From the NCBI RefSeq assembly GCF_002531825.1, contig NZ_NWSX01000024.1, positions 21,222-85,221 of the forward strand: DNA of 64,000 bases, read 5' to 3'. The translations under genes and the position numbers were made by a program. Shown here one piece after another: positions 32,965 to 43,121 of this stretch. The DNA is from Rhizobium sp. J15 (GTDB taxonomy: Bacteria > Pseudomonadota > Alphaproteobacteria > Rhizobiales > Rhizobiaceae). Numbering within the stretch: the stretch's first letter is position 1; each line of letters opens with the position of its first letter. The notes beneath the pieces are model-generated. The model saw only the letters and a program-made list of their open reading frames with translations, did not search any database and was not told the DNA's origin.

Positions 32965-34751
32965 GCGGCGGCGTCGAGCGGCAGGGCGAGGATGAAGCGC
33001 GCGCCGAGGATGCGTCCGTTCTCGCCGTCGGTGATGTTTTCCGCTCGCAGCGAACCGCCATGGGCTTCGGCGATCTGCCGGCTGATCGATAGGCCCAGGC
33101 CGGAATTCTGGCCAAAACCCTCCGATTCCGGGCGGTCCGTATAAAAGCGCTCGAAGATGCGGTCGATATTCTCGGCCTGGATCCCGGGGCCGTTGTCCTC
33201 GATGGTGGTGACGCAGCGCGAGCGTGTCCGCACCAGCCGCACGGTGATCTTGCCGCCCTTCTCAGGCACGAAGGAGCGGGCATTTTCGATCAGGTTCGTT
33301 ATGATCTGGCCGATGCGCAGGTCGTGGCCGTTGACGACGAAGCGCGTCTTGATGTTCGGCTTGCGCTCGATCGCATATTCGATCTCCACCTGCTTCTTGC
33401 TACCCCTGATCTGGCGGGACACGTCGATCAGGTCGCGCAGCAGCACCTCCATGTCGACGGAGCCGGCATCGACGCGCGCAAGTTCGGCATCGAGGCGCGA
33501 GGCGTCGGAAATATCGCTGATCAGGCGGTCGAGACGGCGCACATCGTGCTGGATGACGTCGAGCAGCCGTTTCTTGGAATCTTCGGATTTGGCGAGCGGC
33601 AGCGTTTCGACGGCGCTGCGCAGCGAGGTCAGCGGGTTCTTGAGCTCGTGGCTGACATCGGCCGCAAAGCTCTCGATCGCGTCGATGCGGTCGTAGAGAG
33701 CCGTCGTCATCTCGCGCAGGGCGATGGAAAGATTGCCGATTTCATCCTGGCGGGCGGAGAAGTCAGGGATCTCCTCGCGCGTTTTGGCGCCGCGGCGCAC
33801 CCGGATGGCCGCCGCCGAAAGGCGGCGCAGCGGATTGGCGATGGTCGACGACAGCACCAGCGAAAGCAGCACGTTGACGAGCGTCGCCACGCCGAACACC
33901 CGCATGATGGCGAGCCGTTCGGCATGGACGATATTGTCGATGTCGCCAGCCTGCGTCGACAACAGCAGCACGCCGAGCACGGCGCGGAAGCGCTGGATCG
34001 GCACGGCGACGGAAACGATGAGCTCGCCTTTTTCCGTGGTGCGCACGACCGCGCCGCGCACGCCGGTCAGGGCGTTCATCACCTCGGGATAGATCGAACC
34101 GTCGCCGCCCGGCGCTTCCTTATAGAGCGGCAGATTTCCGGGCTGCAGCGCCTTGTTGAACAGCGTCGCGAACCAATCGCTCCAGGTCTGCTTCTCTTCC
34201 TCGACCGGCGGTAGGTCGAAGCGCAGCACCTGGCCGCGCGAATAGAGGTGACGCGAATCGAGCAGCAGATTGGCGTCGGCATCGAAGATGCGCGCGCGCG
34301 TGCGCGTCGGAGAGATCAGCCGGCGCAGGACCGGGGCGACCTTCTCCGGATCGATCGGGAATTCGAGATCCTCGTCGTTCGGCACCGGCGTGATGCTCTG
34401 GCCGGCCTGCAGCTCCAGCAGCTTCTGCGGATCGATGGTGATCGAGTTCGTATCGACCGACGCGGAGGCGGAGACGGCGCCGGCGATGATCTCGCCCTGC
34501 GTCAGCAGGCTTTCGGCGCGGGCGTCGATCAAGCCTTCGCGAAACTGGTTGAGATAGAGGATGCCGCCGACGAGCACCACCAGCGCGACCAGATTGAAGA
34601 ACAGGATGCGCCGCGTCAGGCTCGAAAACACGGCGTTGCCGAAGATGCGGCGGATCAGCGTGAAGGGATGCGACCAACGGCGGCCACGGACGCGACGGGT
34701 GCTCACGCCCTCCGCATCGTCCAGATCCCTTTCCTGCACCAACTGTGCCAA
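32961..34751 (-). CDS. chvG: Sensor histidine kinase ChvG (ExoS)
   Basis: 596-residue membrane kinase. Transmembrane segments are near 48-66 and 288-310 around a periplasmic sensor domain; HAMP follows, then the H-box FAADVSHELKNPLTSL and the ATPase motifs LIENARSFVPE, IEDNGPGI and NSGLGLSISRQIAEAHGG. In Agrobacterium and Sinorhizobium, ChvG (ExoS) with ChvI and periplasmic ExoR controls acid response, exopolysaccharide, motility and symbiosis or virulence. It is 79 bases downstream of chvI and overlaps hprK. Confidence 0.96.
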   Translation of the reverse strand: MAQLVQERDLDDAEGVSTRRVRGRRWSHPFTLIRRIFGNAVFSSLTRRILFFNLVALVVLVGGILYLNQFREGLIDARAESLLTQGEIIAGAVSASASVDTNSITIDPQKLLELQAGQSITPVPNDEDLEFPIDPEKVAPVLRRLISPTRTRARIFDADANLLLDSRHLYSRGQVLRFDLPPVEEEKQTWSDWFATLFNKALQPGNLPLYKEAPGGDGSIYPEVMNALTGVRGAVVRTTEKGELIVSVAVPIQRFRAVLGVLLLSTQAGDIDNIVHAERLAIMRVFGVATLVNVLLSLVLSSTIANPLRRLSAAAIRVRRGAKTREEIPDFSARQDEIGNLSIALREMTTALYDRIDAIESFAADVSHELKNPLTSLRSAVETLPLAKSEDSKKRLLDVIQHDVRRLDRLISDISDASRLDAELARVDAGSVDMEVLLRDLIDVSRQIRGSKKQVEIEYAIERKPNIKTRFVVNGHDLRIGQIITNLIENARSFVPEKGGKITVRLVRTRSRCVTTIEDNGPGIQAENIDRIFERFYTDRPESEGFGQNSGLGLSISRQIAEAHGGSLRAENITDGENGRILGARFILALPLDAAA

Positions 34752-34830
34752 TGACAGGCCCTTTCAAAGGGCGGGGCCGGATGAACCGGCCCGCAGCCCT
34801 GAACTTTCTCTCGCGCCGCGCCGGCTGGGC

Positions 34831-35568
34831 TCAGGCTGCTTCGCGGAAGCGATATCCCACTCCGTAGAGCGTTTCAATCATATCAAAATCGGTATCGACC
34901 ATCTTGAATTTCTTGCGCAGCCTCTTGATGTGGCTGTCGATGGTCCGGTCGTCGACATAAACCTGTTCGTCATAGGCGGCATCCATCAGCGCATCGCGGC
35001 TTTTCACGACGCCCGGGCGCTGCGCCAGCGAATGCAAAATCAGGAACTCGGTCACCGTCAGCGTCACGGCCTCACCCTTCCAGGTGCAGGTATGGCGCTC
35101 CTGGTCCATGACCAACTGCCCACGCTCCAGCGAGCGGGCCTGCTGCACGGCGCCGGCCTTCGGTGCGCCGCTCGGGCTCGTGCCGCCGGCAGCCGCGGCT
35201 TCGCGGCTCGAGGCGCGGCGCAGGACGGCGCGCACGCGCTCCACCAGAAGGCGCTGCGAGAAAGGTTTGGTGATGAAATCGTCCGCGCCCATCTTCAGGC
35301 CGAAGAGTTCGTCGATCTCCTCATCCTTGGACGTGAGGAAGATGACCGGAATATCCGATTTCTGCCGCAGACGGCGCAACAGTTCCATGCCGTCCATGCG
35401 CGGCATCTTGATATCGAAGATCGCAAGCTGCGGCGGACGCGCCAGAAGGCCGTCGAGCGCCGAGGCACCGTCCGTATAGGTCTCGACCTTATATCCTTCG
35501 GCCTCCAGTGCGATCGACACCGAGGTGAGGATGTTGCGGTCGTCGTCAACGAGCGCGATTGTCGGCAT
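34831..35568 (-). CDS. chvI: Response regulator ChvI
   Basis: 245-residue OmpR/PhoB family regulator. The receiver has the acidic pocket VDDDRN (8-10), phospho-acceptor Asp in FDIKMPRMDG, and Lys in FITKPFSQR. A low-complexity Ala/Gly/Ser linker leads to the winged-helix domain with LTVTEFLILHSLA and the recognition region DDRTIDSHIKRLRKKF. The start MPTIALVDDDRN matches the family; the upstream in-frame codons do not. It shares a 339-base AT-rich region with divergent pckA. Confidence 0.97.
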   Translation of the reverse strand: MPTIALVDDDRNILTSVSIALEAEGYKVETYTDGASALDGLLARPPQLAIFDIKMPRMDGMELLRRLRQKSDIPVIFLTSKDEEIDELFGLKMGADDFITKPFSQRLLVERVRAVLRRASSREAAAAGGTSPSGAPKAGAVQQARSLERGQLVMDQERHTCTWKGEAVTLTVTEFLILHSLAQRPGVVKSRDALMDAAYDEQVYVDDRTIDSHIKRLRKKFKMVDTDFDMIETLYGVGYRFREAA

Positions 35569-35907
35569 GGTGTTGGTCTCCATCATCGGTGCGCAATCTC
35601 CCGGATTTTCGTCGTCCCCAGGCGGTCTCAGTGACCGGATGCGCTTATGGAGGATAAAGGTGGAACAAATTGTGGCAAAGATAAAGGGGAGGATTGTCTT
35701 AAAATTCGCCGGCAACCCCAAGTCGTGCATACAAATGTTGCAACGCGGTGCATTCAAACGATTTAAAAATAACGGCGGAAATTTAAATCGATTAATTATT
35801 TGATATTACTGAATTTTCTCAATTTTGGTCTCTTGTCTTTTAAAATTTCTCCCCGTATTTTCGCGCTTAGTTTTAACGGCAACGAGCCTGAGCAAAGGGA
35901 ACTAGCC
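35569..35907. promoter_or_regulatory. AT-rich divergent control region between chvI and pckA
   Basis: No gene is supported here. From about 35648 to 35885 the sequence is much richer in A and T than its surroundings. A perfect inverted repeat, CGATTTAAA (35759-35767) and TTTAAATCG (35782-35790), spans a 14-base spacer. Both genes start outward from this region, so it must hold the chvI and pckA promoters. Which regulator binds is unknown; self-control by ChvI is possible. Confidence 0.6.
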
Positions 35908-37518
<1,611 letters not shown>

Positions 37519-37556
37519 GAAGAGCCTGTCTTAAAACAAAGACTCTGACTCACGTG

Positions 37557-37588
37557 AAACCCGGCGTCGAAGGATTGCCGGGTTTTGC
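37557..37588 (+). terminator. Terminator of pckA
   Basis: AAACCCGGC and GCCGGGTTTT pair around a loop of about 10 bases and run into TTTTGCTT, 39 bases after the pckA stop. Confidence 0.85.
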
Positions 37589-37638
37589 TTGTGAAGCCGA
37601 TGTTTTCAATTGACGGCTGATATGAGATAGAACGCCGC

Positions 37639-38076
37639 ATGGCCAGCGACGCGCTCTATATCGATGACAGGATCACCATCGCCGGATGGGAGCTGACGGA
37701 ACAGTTCGTTCTGGCGGGCGGCCCGGGCGGGCAGAACGTCAACAAGGTCTCGACCGCGGTCCAGCTGTTCTTCAACATCCCGAACTCGCCTTCCCTCAAT
37801 GATCGCGTCAAGGCCAATGCCATCAAGCTTGCCGGCCGACGCATATCGAAGGAGGGCGTGCTGATGATCGAGGCGAGCCGCTTTCGCAGCCAGGACCGCA
37901 ACCGCGAGGATGCGCGCGAGCGGCTGAAGGAACTGATTCTGGAGGCCGCCAAGCCGCCGCCGCCGCCGCGCAAGAAGACCAAGCCGACCAAAGGGTCGGT
38001 CGAGCGGCGCCTGAAAGAAAAATCCGGCCGCTCCGAAGTCAAGAAAATGCGCGGCCGTCCCGGCGGCGGCGAATGA
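37639..38076 (+). CDS. arfB: Alternative ribosome-rescue factor ArfB (YaeJ)
   Basis: 145-residue codon-independent peptidyl-tRNA hydrolase that frees stalled ribosomes. The catalytic GGQ lies in LAGGPGGQNVNKVST (about 25-39). The C-terminal tail from about 100 is very basic (RKKTKPTKGSVERRLKEKS), as needed to enter the empty mRNA channel. It is shorter than RF1/RF2 and lacks their codon-recognition domains. alkB begins 2 bases after its stop, so the two are co-transcribed. Confidence 0.95.
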   Translation: MASDALYIDDRITIAGWELTEQFVLAGGPGGQNVNKVSTAVQLFFNIPNSPSLNDRVKANAIKLAGRRISKEGVLMIEASRFRSQDRNREDARERLKELILEAAKPPPPPRKKTKPTKGSVERRLKEKSGRSEVKKMRGRPGGGE

Positions 38077-38077
38077 C

Positions 38078-38689
38078 ATGCCCGGTATGCTGAACGGCAT
38101 CCGCCATCTCCCCGGCTATCTCGACCGGGCGCGTCAGGAAGAATTGGTCGAAGTGATCCGCGCCGTCGTCGCCGAGGCGCCGCTTTTCGTGCCCGTCATG
38201 CCCGGCACCGGCAAGCCGATGTCGGTCAGGATGACCAATTGCGGGCCGCTCGGCTGGGTAACGGACAAGGAACGCGGCTATCGCTATCAGCCGACACATC
38301 CGGCAACCGGCAAGCCCTGGCCCGATCTGCCGCAGCGCCTGCTCGACATCTGGAACGATGTCTCGGGCTACGGGAAGCCGCCGGAAGCCTGCCTCGTCAA
38401 TTTCTATTCCGACGATGCCCGCATGGGCCTGCATCAGGATAAGGACGAGAGGGATTTGCAGGCGCCCGTCGTTTCGATCTCGCTCGGCAACAGCTGCCTC
38501 TTCCGCGTCGGCGGCCTCAGCCGTAACGATCGCACGCTATCTTTCAAGCTGTCGAGCGGCGATCTGGTCGTCCTCGGCGGTGAGGGGAGGCTCTGTTTCC
38601 ATGGCGTCGACCGCATCCATCCGGCGACGTCGACGCTGCTGAAGAATGGCGGCCGCATCAATCTGACGCTGCGCCGCGTCAATCCTTGA
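38078..38689 (+). CDS. alkB: Alkylated DNA repair dioxygenase AlkB
   Basis: 203-residue Fe(II)/2-oxoglutarate dioxygenase that removes 1-methyladenine and 3-methylcytosine lesions. Iron ligands are His119 and Asp121 in LHQDKDE and His175 in FHGVDRIHP; 2-oxoglutarate binding is by Arg193 and Arg199 in RINLTLRR. VVSISLGNSCLFRVGGLSRND also matches E. coli AlkB closely. It begins 2 bases after arfB. Translation could also begin at Met4. A large repeat follows its 3' end. Confidence 0.95.
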   Translation: MPGMLNGIRHLPGYLDRARQEELVEVIRAVVAEAPLFVPVMPGTGKPMSVRMTNCGPLGWVTDKERGYRYQPTHPATGKPWPDLPQRLLDIWNDVSGYGKPPEACLVNFYSDDARMGLHQDKDERDLQAPVVSISLGNSCLFRVGGLSRNDRTLSFKLSSGDLVVLGGEGRLCFHGVDRIHPATSTLLKNGGRINLTLRRVNP

Positions 38690-38703
38690 AATCAATCGCC
38701 TTC

Positions 38704-38808
38704 TAAAGCACGTCGCGATCTTTCAGATTCGTTCCCCGTGCTTCAGGTCTTTATTTTCTCGCGTGTCGTTATCGCAAAACCGCGCACACTTTTGCGCGAC
38801 ACGCTCTA
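38704..38808. repeat. Rhizobium-type intergenic repeat with two stem-loops
   Basis: The left stem is AAGCACG with CGTGCTT (about 38706-38742). The right stem is CGTGTCG (from 38762) with CGACACG (to 38803), and contains CGCAAAA/TTTTGCG. Its core on the other strand, CAAAAGTGTG then CGGTTTTG, resembles the repeat at 7351-7463, and its end is identical to bases 1-15 of the window. It fills the gap between convergent alkB and coaA. Confidence 0.82.
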
Positions 38809-39801
38809 TAGTTTCCGCAGCGCGACCTGTTCGATCAGGTGATCCTTGCCCTTTTTCAGGATCAGATCGGCGCGCGGCCGCGTCGGCAGGATGTTCTGCC
38901 GCAGGTTCTTCAGGTTGATGTTCGTCCAGAGATCCTCGGCAATTTCGAGCGCCTCCGCATCGGTGATCGACGCATAGCGATGGAAATAGGAATTGGGATC
39001 GCGGAAGGCGGTTTCGCGCAGCCGCATGAAGCGGGTCACGTACCAGTTGTGGATCTGGCTTTCCGCAGCATCGATATAGATCGAGAAATCGAAGAAGTCG
39101 GAAACCATCGGCACGATCTTGCCGTCGGCCGGCAGGTCGCGCGACTGCAGCACGTTGATGCCTTCGAAGATCAGGATGTCGGGCCGGTCGACGATCTTGT
39201 ATTCGTCCGGCAGCACGTCATAGACGAGGTGCGAATAACAGGGCGCCCTCACATCCGGCTGCCCCGCCTTGATCGCGGAGAGGAAGCGCAGGATCGCGCC
39301 GGTGTCGTAGCTCTCCGGGAAGCCCTTGCGCTGCATCAGCTTTTCCCGCTGCAGCATGGCGTTCGGGTGCAGGAAGCCGTCGGTGGTGATCAGATCGACC
39401 TTCGGGCTGGAGGGCCAGCGCCCGAGGAGCTCCTTCAGGATACGGGCGGTGGTCGATTTTCCCACGGCGACCGAGCCGGCGATGCCGATGACGAAGGGCG
39501 TCTTCGTCACATCCGACATGCTGAGGAAGCGGTTGCGCTGGTTGAAAAGCATCTGCGAGGATTCGACATGCGACGACAGCAGGCGCGACAGCGAAAGATA
39601 GATCCGCCGGACCTCGTCGAGATCGATCGGGTCGCCCATGGAGCGCAGTCGCTTGACCTCGTCGCTGGTCAGCGTCAGCGGCGTGTCCGCTCGAAATTTC
39701 GCCCATTGCTCGGAAGAGAAGAAATGGTAGGGCGAATAGGATTCCGACTGGAAGTGATCCAACGTTTCCGGCACCCCGATAATCTCAGTCGCGATACTCA
39801 T
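38806..39801 (-). CDS. coaA: Pantothenate kinase, type I
   Basis: 331-residue CoaA, the first step of coenzyme A synthesis. P-loop GIAGSVAVGKSTTARIL (about 104-120), TTDGFLHPN, RKGFPESYD and the pantothenate-side HNWYVTRFMRLRETAF are all typical. Its start overlaps the hisE stop by 4 bases, so it is the last gene of the his cluster, a linkage common in Rhizobiales. The 3' end abuts the intergenic repeat. Confidence 0.97.
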   Translation of the reverse strand: MSIATEIIGVPETLDHFQSESYSPYHFFSSEQWAKFRADTPLTLTSDEVKRLRSMGDPIDLDEVRRIYLSLSRLLSSHVESSQMLFNQRNRFLSMSDVTKTPFVIGIAGSVAVGKSTTARILKELLGRWPSSPKVDLITTDGFLHPNAMLQREKLMQRKGFPESYDTGAILRFLSAIKAGQPDVRAPCYSHLVYDVLPDEYKIVDRPDILIFEGINVLQSRDLPADGKIVPMVSDFFDFSIYIDAAESQIHNWYVTRFMRLRETAFRDPNSYFHRYASITDAEALEIAEDLWTNINLKNLRQNILPTRPRADLILKKGKDHLIEQVALRKL

Positions 39802-40121
39802 GAACTCTGCCGGCTGGCCTTTTCCTTGAGGCCGGACTGCGCGGTTCTGCGCTCGAGTTCGGCCATGACATTCTCTAACGGTATTTCAGCAATCCGCAAT
39901 ACGACCAAGAGATGATAGAGCACGTCGGCGGCTTCATAGGTCAGATTGTCGCGGTCATCGGTCACCGCCGCCATCACCGCTTCGATTGCCTCTTCGCCTA
40001 GCTTCTTTGCCGCCTTCGGCTGGCCGGCGGCCACAAGCTTGGCTGTCCAGGATTGATCCGGCGAGGCTTTCGACCGCTCTGCGACGATCCTTTCGAGATC
40101 GGAAAGGGAAAATCCGCTCAT
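39798..40121 (-). CDS. hisE: Phosphoribosyl-ATP pyrophosphatase
   Basis: 107-residue HisE, a MazG-like all-alpha pyrophosphohydrolase acting at the second step of histidine synthesis. The metal-binding helices are seen in AAKKLGEEAIEAVMAA and YEAADVLYHLLVVL. MSGFSLSDLER at 40121 is the start; upstream in-frame codons extend toward hisF without family resemblance. It follows hisF by 17 bases and overlaps coaA by 4. Confidence 0.96.
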   Translation of the reverse strand: MSGFSLSDLERIVAERSKASPDQSWTAKLVAAGQPKAAKKLGEEAIEAVMAAVTDDRDNLTYEAADVLYHLLVVLRIAEIPLENVMAELERRTAQSGLKEKASRQSS

Positions 40122-40138
40122 ATCTGCGCTTTCAAGGT

Positions 40139-40927
40139 TCAGTCGAGACGCATGTCGATGCCGCACTTCGCCATATAATGCTTGGCTTCGCCGACGGAAT
40201 AGGTGCCGAAGTGGAAGATCGAGGCGGCGAGCACCGCATTGGCATGGCCTTCCTTCACGCCGGCGACGAGATCGTCGAGATCGCCGACGCCGCCGGAGGC
40301 GATGACCGGCACGCGCACCGAATCGGCGATCGCCCGCGTCAGTTCCAGATCGTAGCCGACCTTGGTGCCGTCGCGGTCCATCGAGGTGACCAGCAGTTCG
40401 CCGGCGCCGCGCGCCACCATTTTCTGGGCAAATTCGATGGCGTCGATGCCGGTCGCGTTGCGGCCGCCATGCGTATAGATTTCCCAGGCGCTAAGATTGT
40501 CGCCGCCGACCGCCTGCGTGCGCCGGCGCTTGGCATCGATCGAGACGACGATGCACTGGTCGCCGAACTTGTCGGCCGCCTCGGCGACGAAATCAGGATT
40601 GCTGACGGCCGCCGAATTGATCGAGACCTTGTCGGCGCCGCAAAGAAGGAGCTTGCGGATATCGGCGATGGTGCGCACGCCGCCGCCAACCGTCAGCGGC
40701 ATGAAGCACTGGTCGGCCGTGCGCGACACGACGTCGAAGATCGTCTCGCGATTGTCCGAAGACGCGGTGATGTCGAGGAAGCAGAGTTCATCGGCGCCGG
40801 CCGCGTCATAGGCTTTCGCCGCCTCGACGGGGTCGCCGGCATCGACGAGATTGAGGAAGTTGACGCCCTTGACGACGCGGCCGTCCTTGACGTCGAGGCA
40901 GGGGATGACACGGGCCTTAAGGGTCAT
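40139..40927 (-). CDS. hisF: Imidazole glycerol phosphate synthase, cyclase subunit
   Basis: 262-residue HisF barrel, which with HisH makes imidazole glycerol phosphate and AICAR. Catalytic Asp residues are in IPCLDVKDGRVVKG (near 11) and TSMDRDGTKVGYD (near 130). Phosphate-binding Gly loops are TVGGGVRT and IASGGVGDLDDL. Its start overlaps the hisA stop by 1 base. Confidence 0.97.
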   Translation of the reverse strand: MTLKARVIPCLDVKDGRVVKGVNFLNLVDAGDPVEAAKAYDAAGADELCFLDITASSDNRETIFDVVSRTADQCFMPLTVGGGVRTIADIRKLLLCGADKVSINSAAVSNPDFVAEAADKFGDQCIVVSIDAKRRRTQAVGGDNLSAWEIYTHGGRNATGIDAIEFAQKMVARGAGELLVTSMDRDGTKVGYDLELTRAIADSVRVPVIASGGVGDLDDLVAGVKEGHANAVLAASIFHFGTYSVGEAKHYMAKCGIDMRLD

Positions 40928-41673
40928 TACGCAGTCTCCTTGGCCCTGCTGGCCTTGATCAGCGCCAGCGCTTCCGCCGGATCGATCCGGCCGTCGTAAA
41001 GCGCACGGCCCGAGATCGCTCCTTCGAGCTTCTGTGCGTCGGGCTGCAGCATGCGCTCGATGTCTTCGATGGAGGCAAGGCCGCCCGAAGCGATGACGGG
41101 GATGGAGACGGCGTCGGCAAGCTCCAGCGTCGACGCCCAGTTGATACCGGTCAGGATCCCGTCGCGGTCGATATCGGTGTAGATGATCGCGGCAACGCCA
41201 GCGCCCTCGAATTTCCTGGCGAGCTCGATGATGCCGAGTTCGGAAGCTTCAGCCCAACCCTCGACGGCTACCTTGCCGCCCTTGGCATCGATGCCGACGG
41301 CGACGCGGCCGGGAAATTTCCGGCAGGCCTCGATGACCAGCTCAGGATTTCTGACCGCGACAGTGCCGAGAATGACGCGGCGCAGGCCGCGCGACAGCCA
41401 GGCTTCGATATGATCGAGCGTGCGGATGCCGCCACCGAGCTGCACCGGATTCTTGGTCGCCTTCAGGATCGCCTCGACGGCATCGCCATTGGCCGAATGT
41501 CCCGCAAAGGCGCCGTCGAGATCGACCACGTGCAGCCATTCGAAACCCTGGTCTTCGAAGGATTTCGCCTGGGCGGCCGGATCGGTGTTGTAGACCGTCG
41601 CCTGCTGCATGTCGCCGAGCTTCAGGCGGACGCATTGGCCGCCCTTCAGGTCGATCGCGGGAAAAAGGATCAT
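40927..41673 (-). CDS. hisA: ProFAR isomerase
   Basis: 248-residue HisA, the Amadori isomerase of ProFAR in histidine synthesis, related to HisF. ILFPAIDLKGGQCVRL holds the catalytic Asp8; YTDIDRDGILTG and IASGGLASIEDI are the C-terminal counterparts. It follows a small membrane protein gene by 6 bases within the his cluster. Confidence 0.97.
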   Translation of the reverse strand: MILFPAIDLKGGQCVRLKLGDMQQATVYNTDPAAQAKSFEDQGFEWLHVVDLDGAFAGHSANGDAVEAILKATKNPVQLGGGIRTLDHIEAWLSRGLRRVILGTVAVRNPELVIEACRKFPGRVAVGIDAKGGKVAVEGWAEASELGIIELARKFEGAGVAAIIYTDIDRDGILTGINWASTLELADAVSIPVIASGGLASIEDIERMLQPDAQKLEGAISGRALYDGRIDPAEALALIKASRAKETA

Positions 41674-41679
41674 GTCGTC

Positions 41680-42237
41680 TTACGTCCGTAAAGTGGTCGG
41701 TACCATCAGCGCATTCCACGCATCTACGATATCCGAGCGAAAAAAGACAGCGGCAATGGTGGCCGCGCCGAAAAGCAGAAGAAGGAGCAGGGCGACCGTG
41801 AAACCGGAACGCACCTGACGCCAGAAGCCCAGCCGCTTCTTCATCGATTTTTGGATGTCGCGCACTTCGCGCAGCGCCTCGCTGTTGACGGCGGCGAGCC
41901 GGATTTCCGGCTCCATCGCTTCGACATAGGTTTCGGCATAGCTCGAAAGGATCTGCGAGGCGCGGTCGCGCAGCGTATTGCGCAGGTCGGTCGAGAGATA
42001 ATTGCTGCTGACGGCGGCAAGTTCCGCCTCATTGGGCGAGCGGCCGGCATTGCGCTTGCGGTAGCTGAGCACGAAATCGCGCTTCTGCCGCTCGTAAAGT
42101 GCGTAAGCGAGCAAGCCGATCAGGTCGTCCTCGCCTTCGATATAGAATTCCAGCACGGCCTCGGTGATGTCGCCGGCATTGATGCCGTTGGCGCGCAGCT
42201 GCGAATTCTCGTTGCCGGCAAGGAATTCGTGGATCAT
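41680..42237 (-). CDS. Hypothetical protein with C-terminal membrane anchor, in the his operon
   Basis: 185 residues of unknown function. Most of the protein is polar and helical (VLEFYIEGEDDLIGLLAYALYERQKRDF early; ASQILSSYAETYVEAME in the middle). One hydrophobic segment lies near 145-168 (FTVALLLLLLFGAATIAAVFF), so the bulk probably faces the cytoplasm with a tail anchor. It overlaps the preceding small gene by 4 bases and precedes hisA by 6, so it must be co-translated with the histidine genes. I recognise no domain. Confidence 0.8.
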   Translation of the reverse strand: MIHEFLAGNENSQLRANGINAGDITEAVLEFYIEGEDDLIGLLAYALYERQKRDFVLSYRKRNAGRSPNEAELAAVSSNYLSTDLRNTLRDRASQILSSYAETYVEAMEPEIRLAAVNSEALREVRDIQKSMKKRLGFWRQVRSGFTVALLLLLLFGAATIAAVFFRSDIVDAWNALMVPTTLRT

Positions 42238-42416
42238 CGGTCCAGCCTTTCTTTCAACGCCTTGGCCGCATTGGAAAGCGCTCTTTTGTGGATGGCCACA
42301 TCGACGCGGCGAATGATCGTCCCGTCGGGAAACCGGATATCCGAGAAGGGCGGCAGCCCCTCGCGAACGGGCTTCAGCATGTAGAACACCTTGCCTGATT
42401 TCCGCGAAGCCGGCAT
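42234..42416 (-). CDS. Small hypothetical protein in the his operon
   Basis: 60 residues. It is basic at both ends with a central beta-like segment (FSDIRFPDGTIIRRVDVAIHK) and an alpha-helical tail (ALSNAAKALKERL). GGAG lies eight bases before the ATG at 42416, and the stop overlaps the next gene by ATGA; both support real translation. It begins 52 bases after hisH. I do not recognise the family, and automatic annotation may miss it because of its size. Confidence 0.7.
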   Translation of the reverse strand: MPASRKSGKVFYMLKPVREGLPPFSDIRFPDGTIIRRVDVAIHKRALSNAAKALKERLDR

Positions 42417-42468
42417 CGAGCGAACTCCTGTTCCGCCGTTTCCATAAAGGGAAAATAAGGCGGCCGTA

Positions 42469-43119
42469 TTACGGGTTCCAGCGCAGGAAATTGGCAATCA
42501 GCGCCAGGCCGAGCTTCTGGCTCTTTTCCGGGTGGAACTGTGCCCCGACCATGTTGTCGCGCCCGACGAGAGCGGTCATCGGCCCGCCATAGTCGACGGT
42601 CGCGATGACGTCGCCGGCATTTTGCGCGGCAAGATGATAGGAATGGACGAAATAGGCGTGCAGTCCCTGCGGCCCGGTTGGAATGCCGTCGAGCAGGGGA
42701 TGTTCGCGCTTCAGGTCGAGCGTGTTCCAGCCGATCTGCGGGATCTTGAGCGTGGGATCACTGGGCGTCATCTCGACGACGTCGCCGGGAACCCAGCCGA
42801 AACCCTGCGTCACGGTCTTCTCGAGGCCGCGCGAGGACATGAGCTGCATGCCGACGCAGATGCCGAGGAACGGCCGCGCCTTCTTCTCGACGGTCTCGAT
42901 CAGCACCTCGGTCATTTCAGGCACGGCATCGAGGCCGCGCCGGCAATCGGCATAGGCGCCGACGCCGGGAAGCACGATGCGGTCGGCGGCGGCAACATTC
43001 TCGGCCTTGTCGGTGAGATCGATATGCGCATCGATGCCCGCCTCGCGGGCGGCCCGTTCGAAAGCCTTGGTCGCCGAGCGCAGGTTGCCCGAACCGTAGT
43101 CGATAATCGCGACGCGCAT
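42469..43119 (-). CDS. hisH: Imidazole glycerol phosphate synthase, glutaminase subunit
   Basis: 216-residue class I glutamine amidotransferase that feeds ammonia to HisF. The triad is Cys88 in LGICVGMQLM, and His196 and Glu198 in QFHPEKSQ. The N-terminus VAIIDYGSGNLRSA is typical. It starts 2 bases after the DUF2628 gene. Confidence 0.97.
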   Translation of the reverse strand: MRVAIIDYGSGNLRSATKAFERAAREAGIDAHIDLTDKAENVAAADRIVLPGVGAYADCRRGLDAVPEMTEVLIETVEKKARPFLGICVGMQLMSSRGLEKTVTQGFGWVPGDVVEMTPSDPTLKIPQIGWNTLDLKREHPLLDGIPTGPQGLHAYFVHSYHLAAQNAGDVIATVDYGGPMTALVGRDNMVGAQFHPEKSQKLGLALIANFLRWNP

Positions 43120-43121
43120 CG

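Noticed and set aside
35648..35885. AT-rich island as foreign DNA or an origin
   Set aside because: It is short, contains no gene, lies between two conserved divergent genes, and is better explained as promoter DNA. No DnaA-box cluster was seen.
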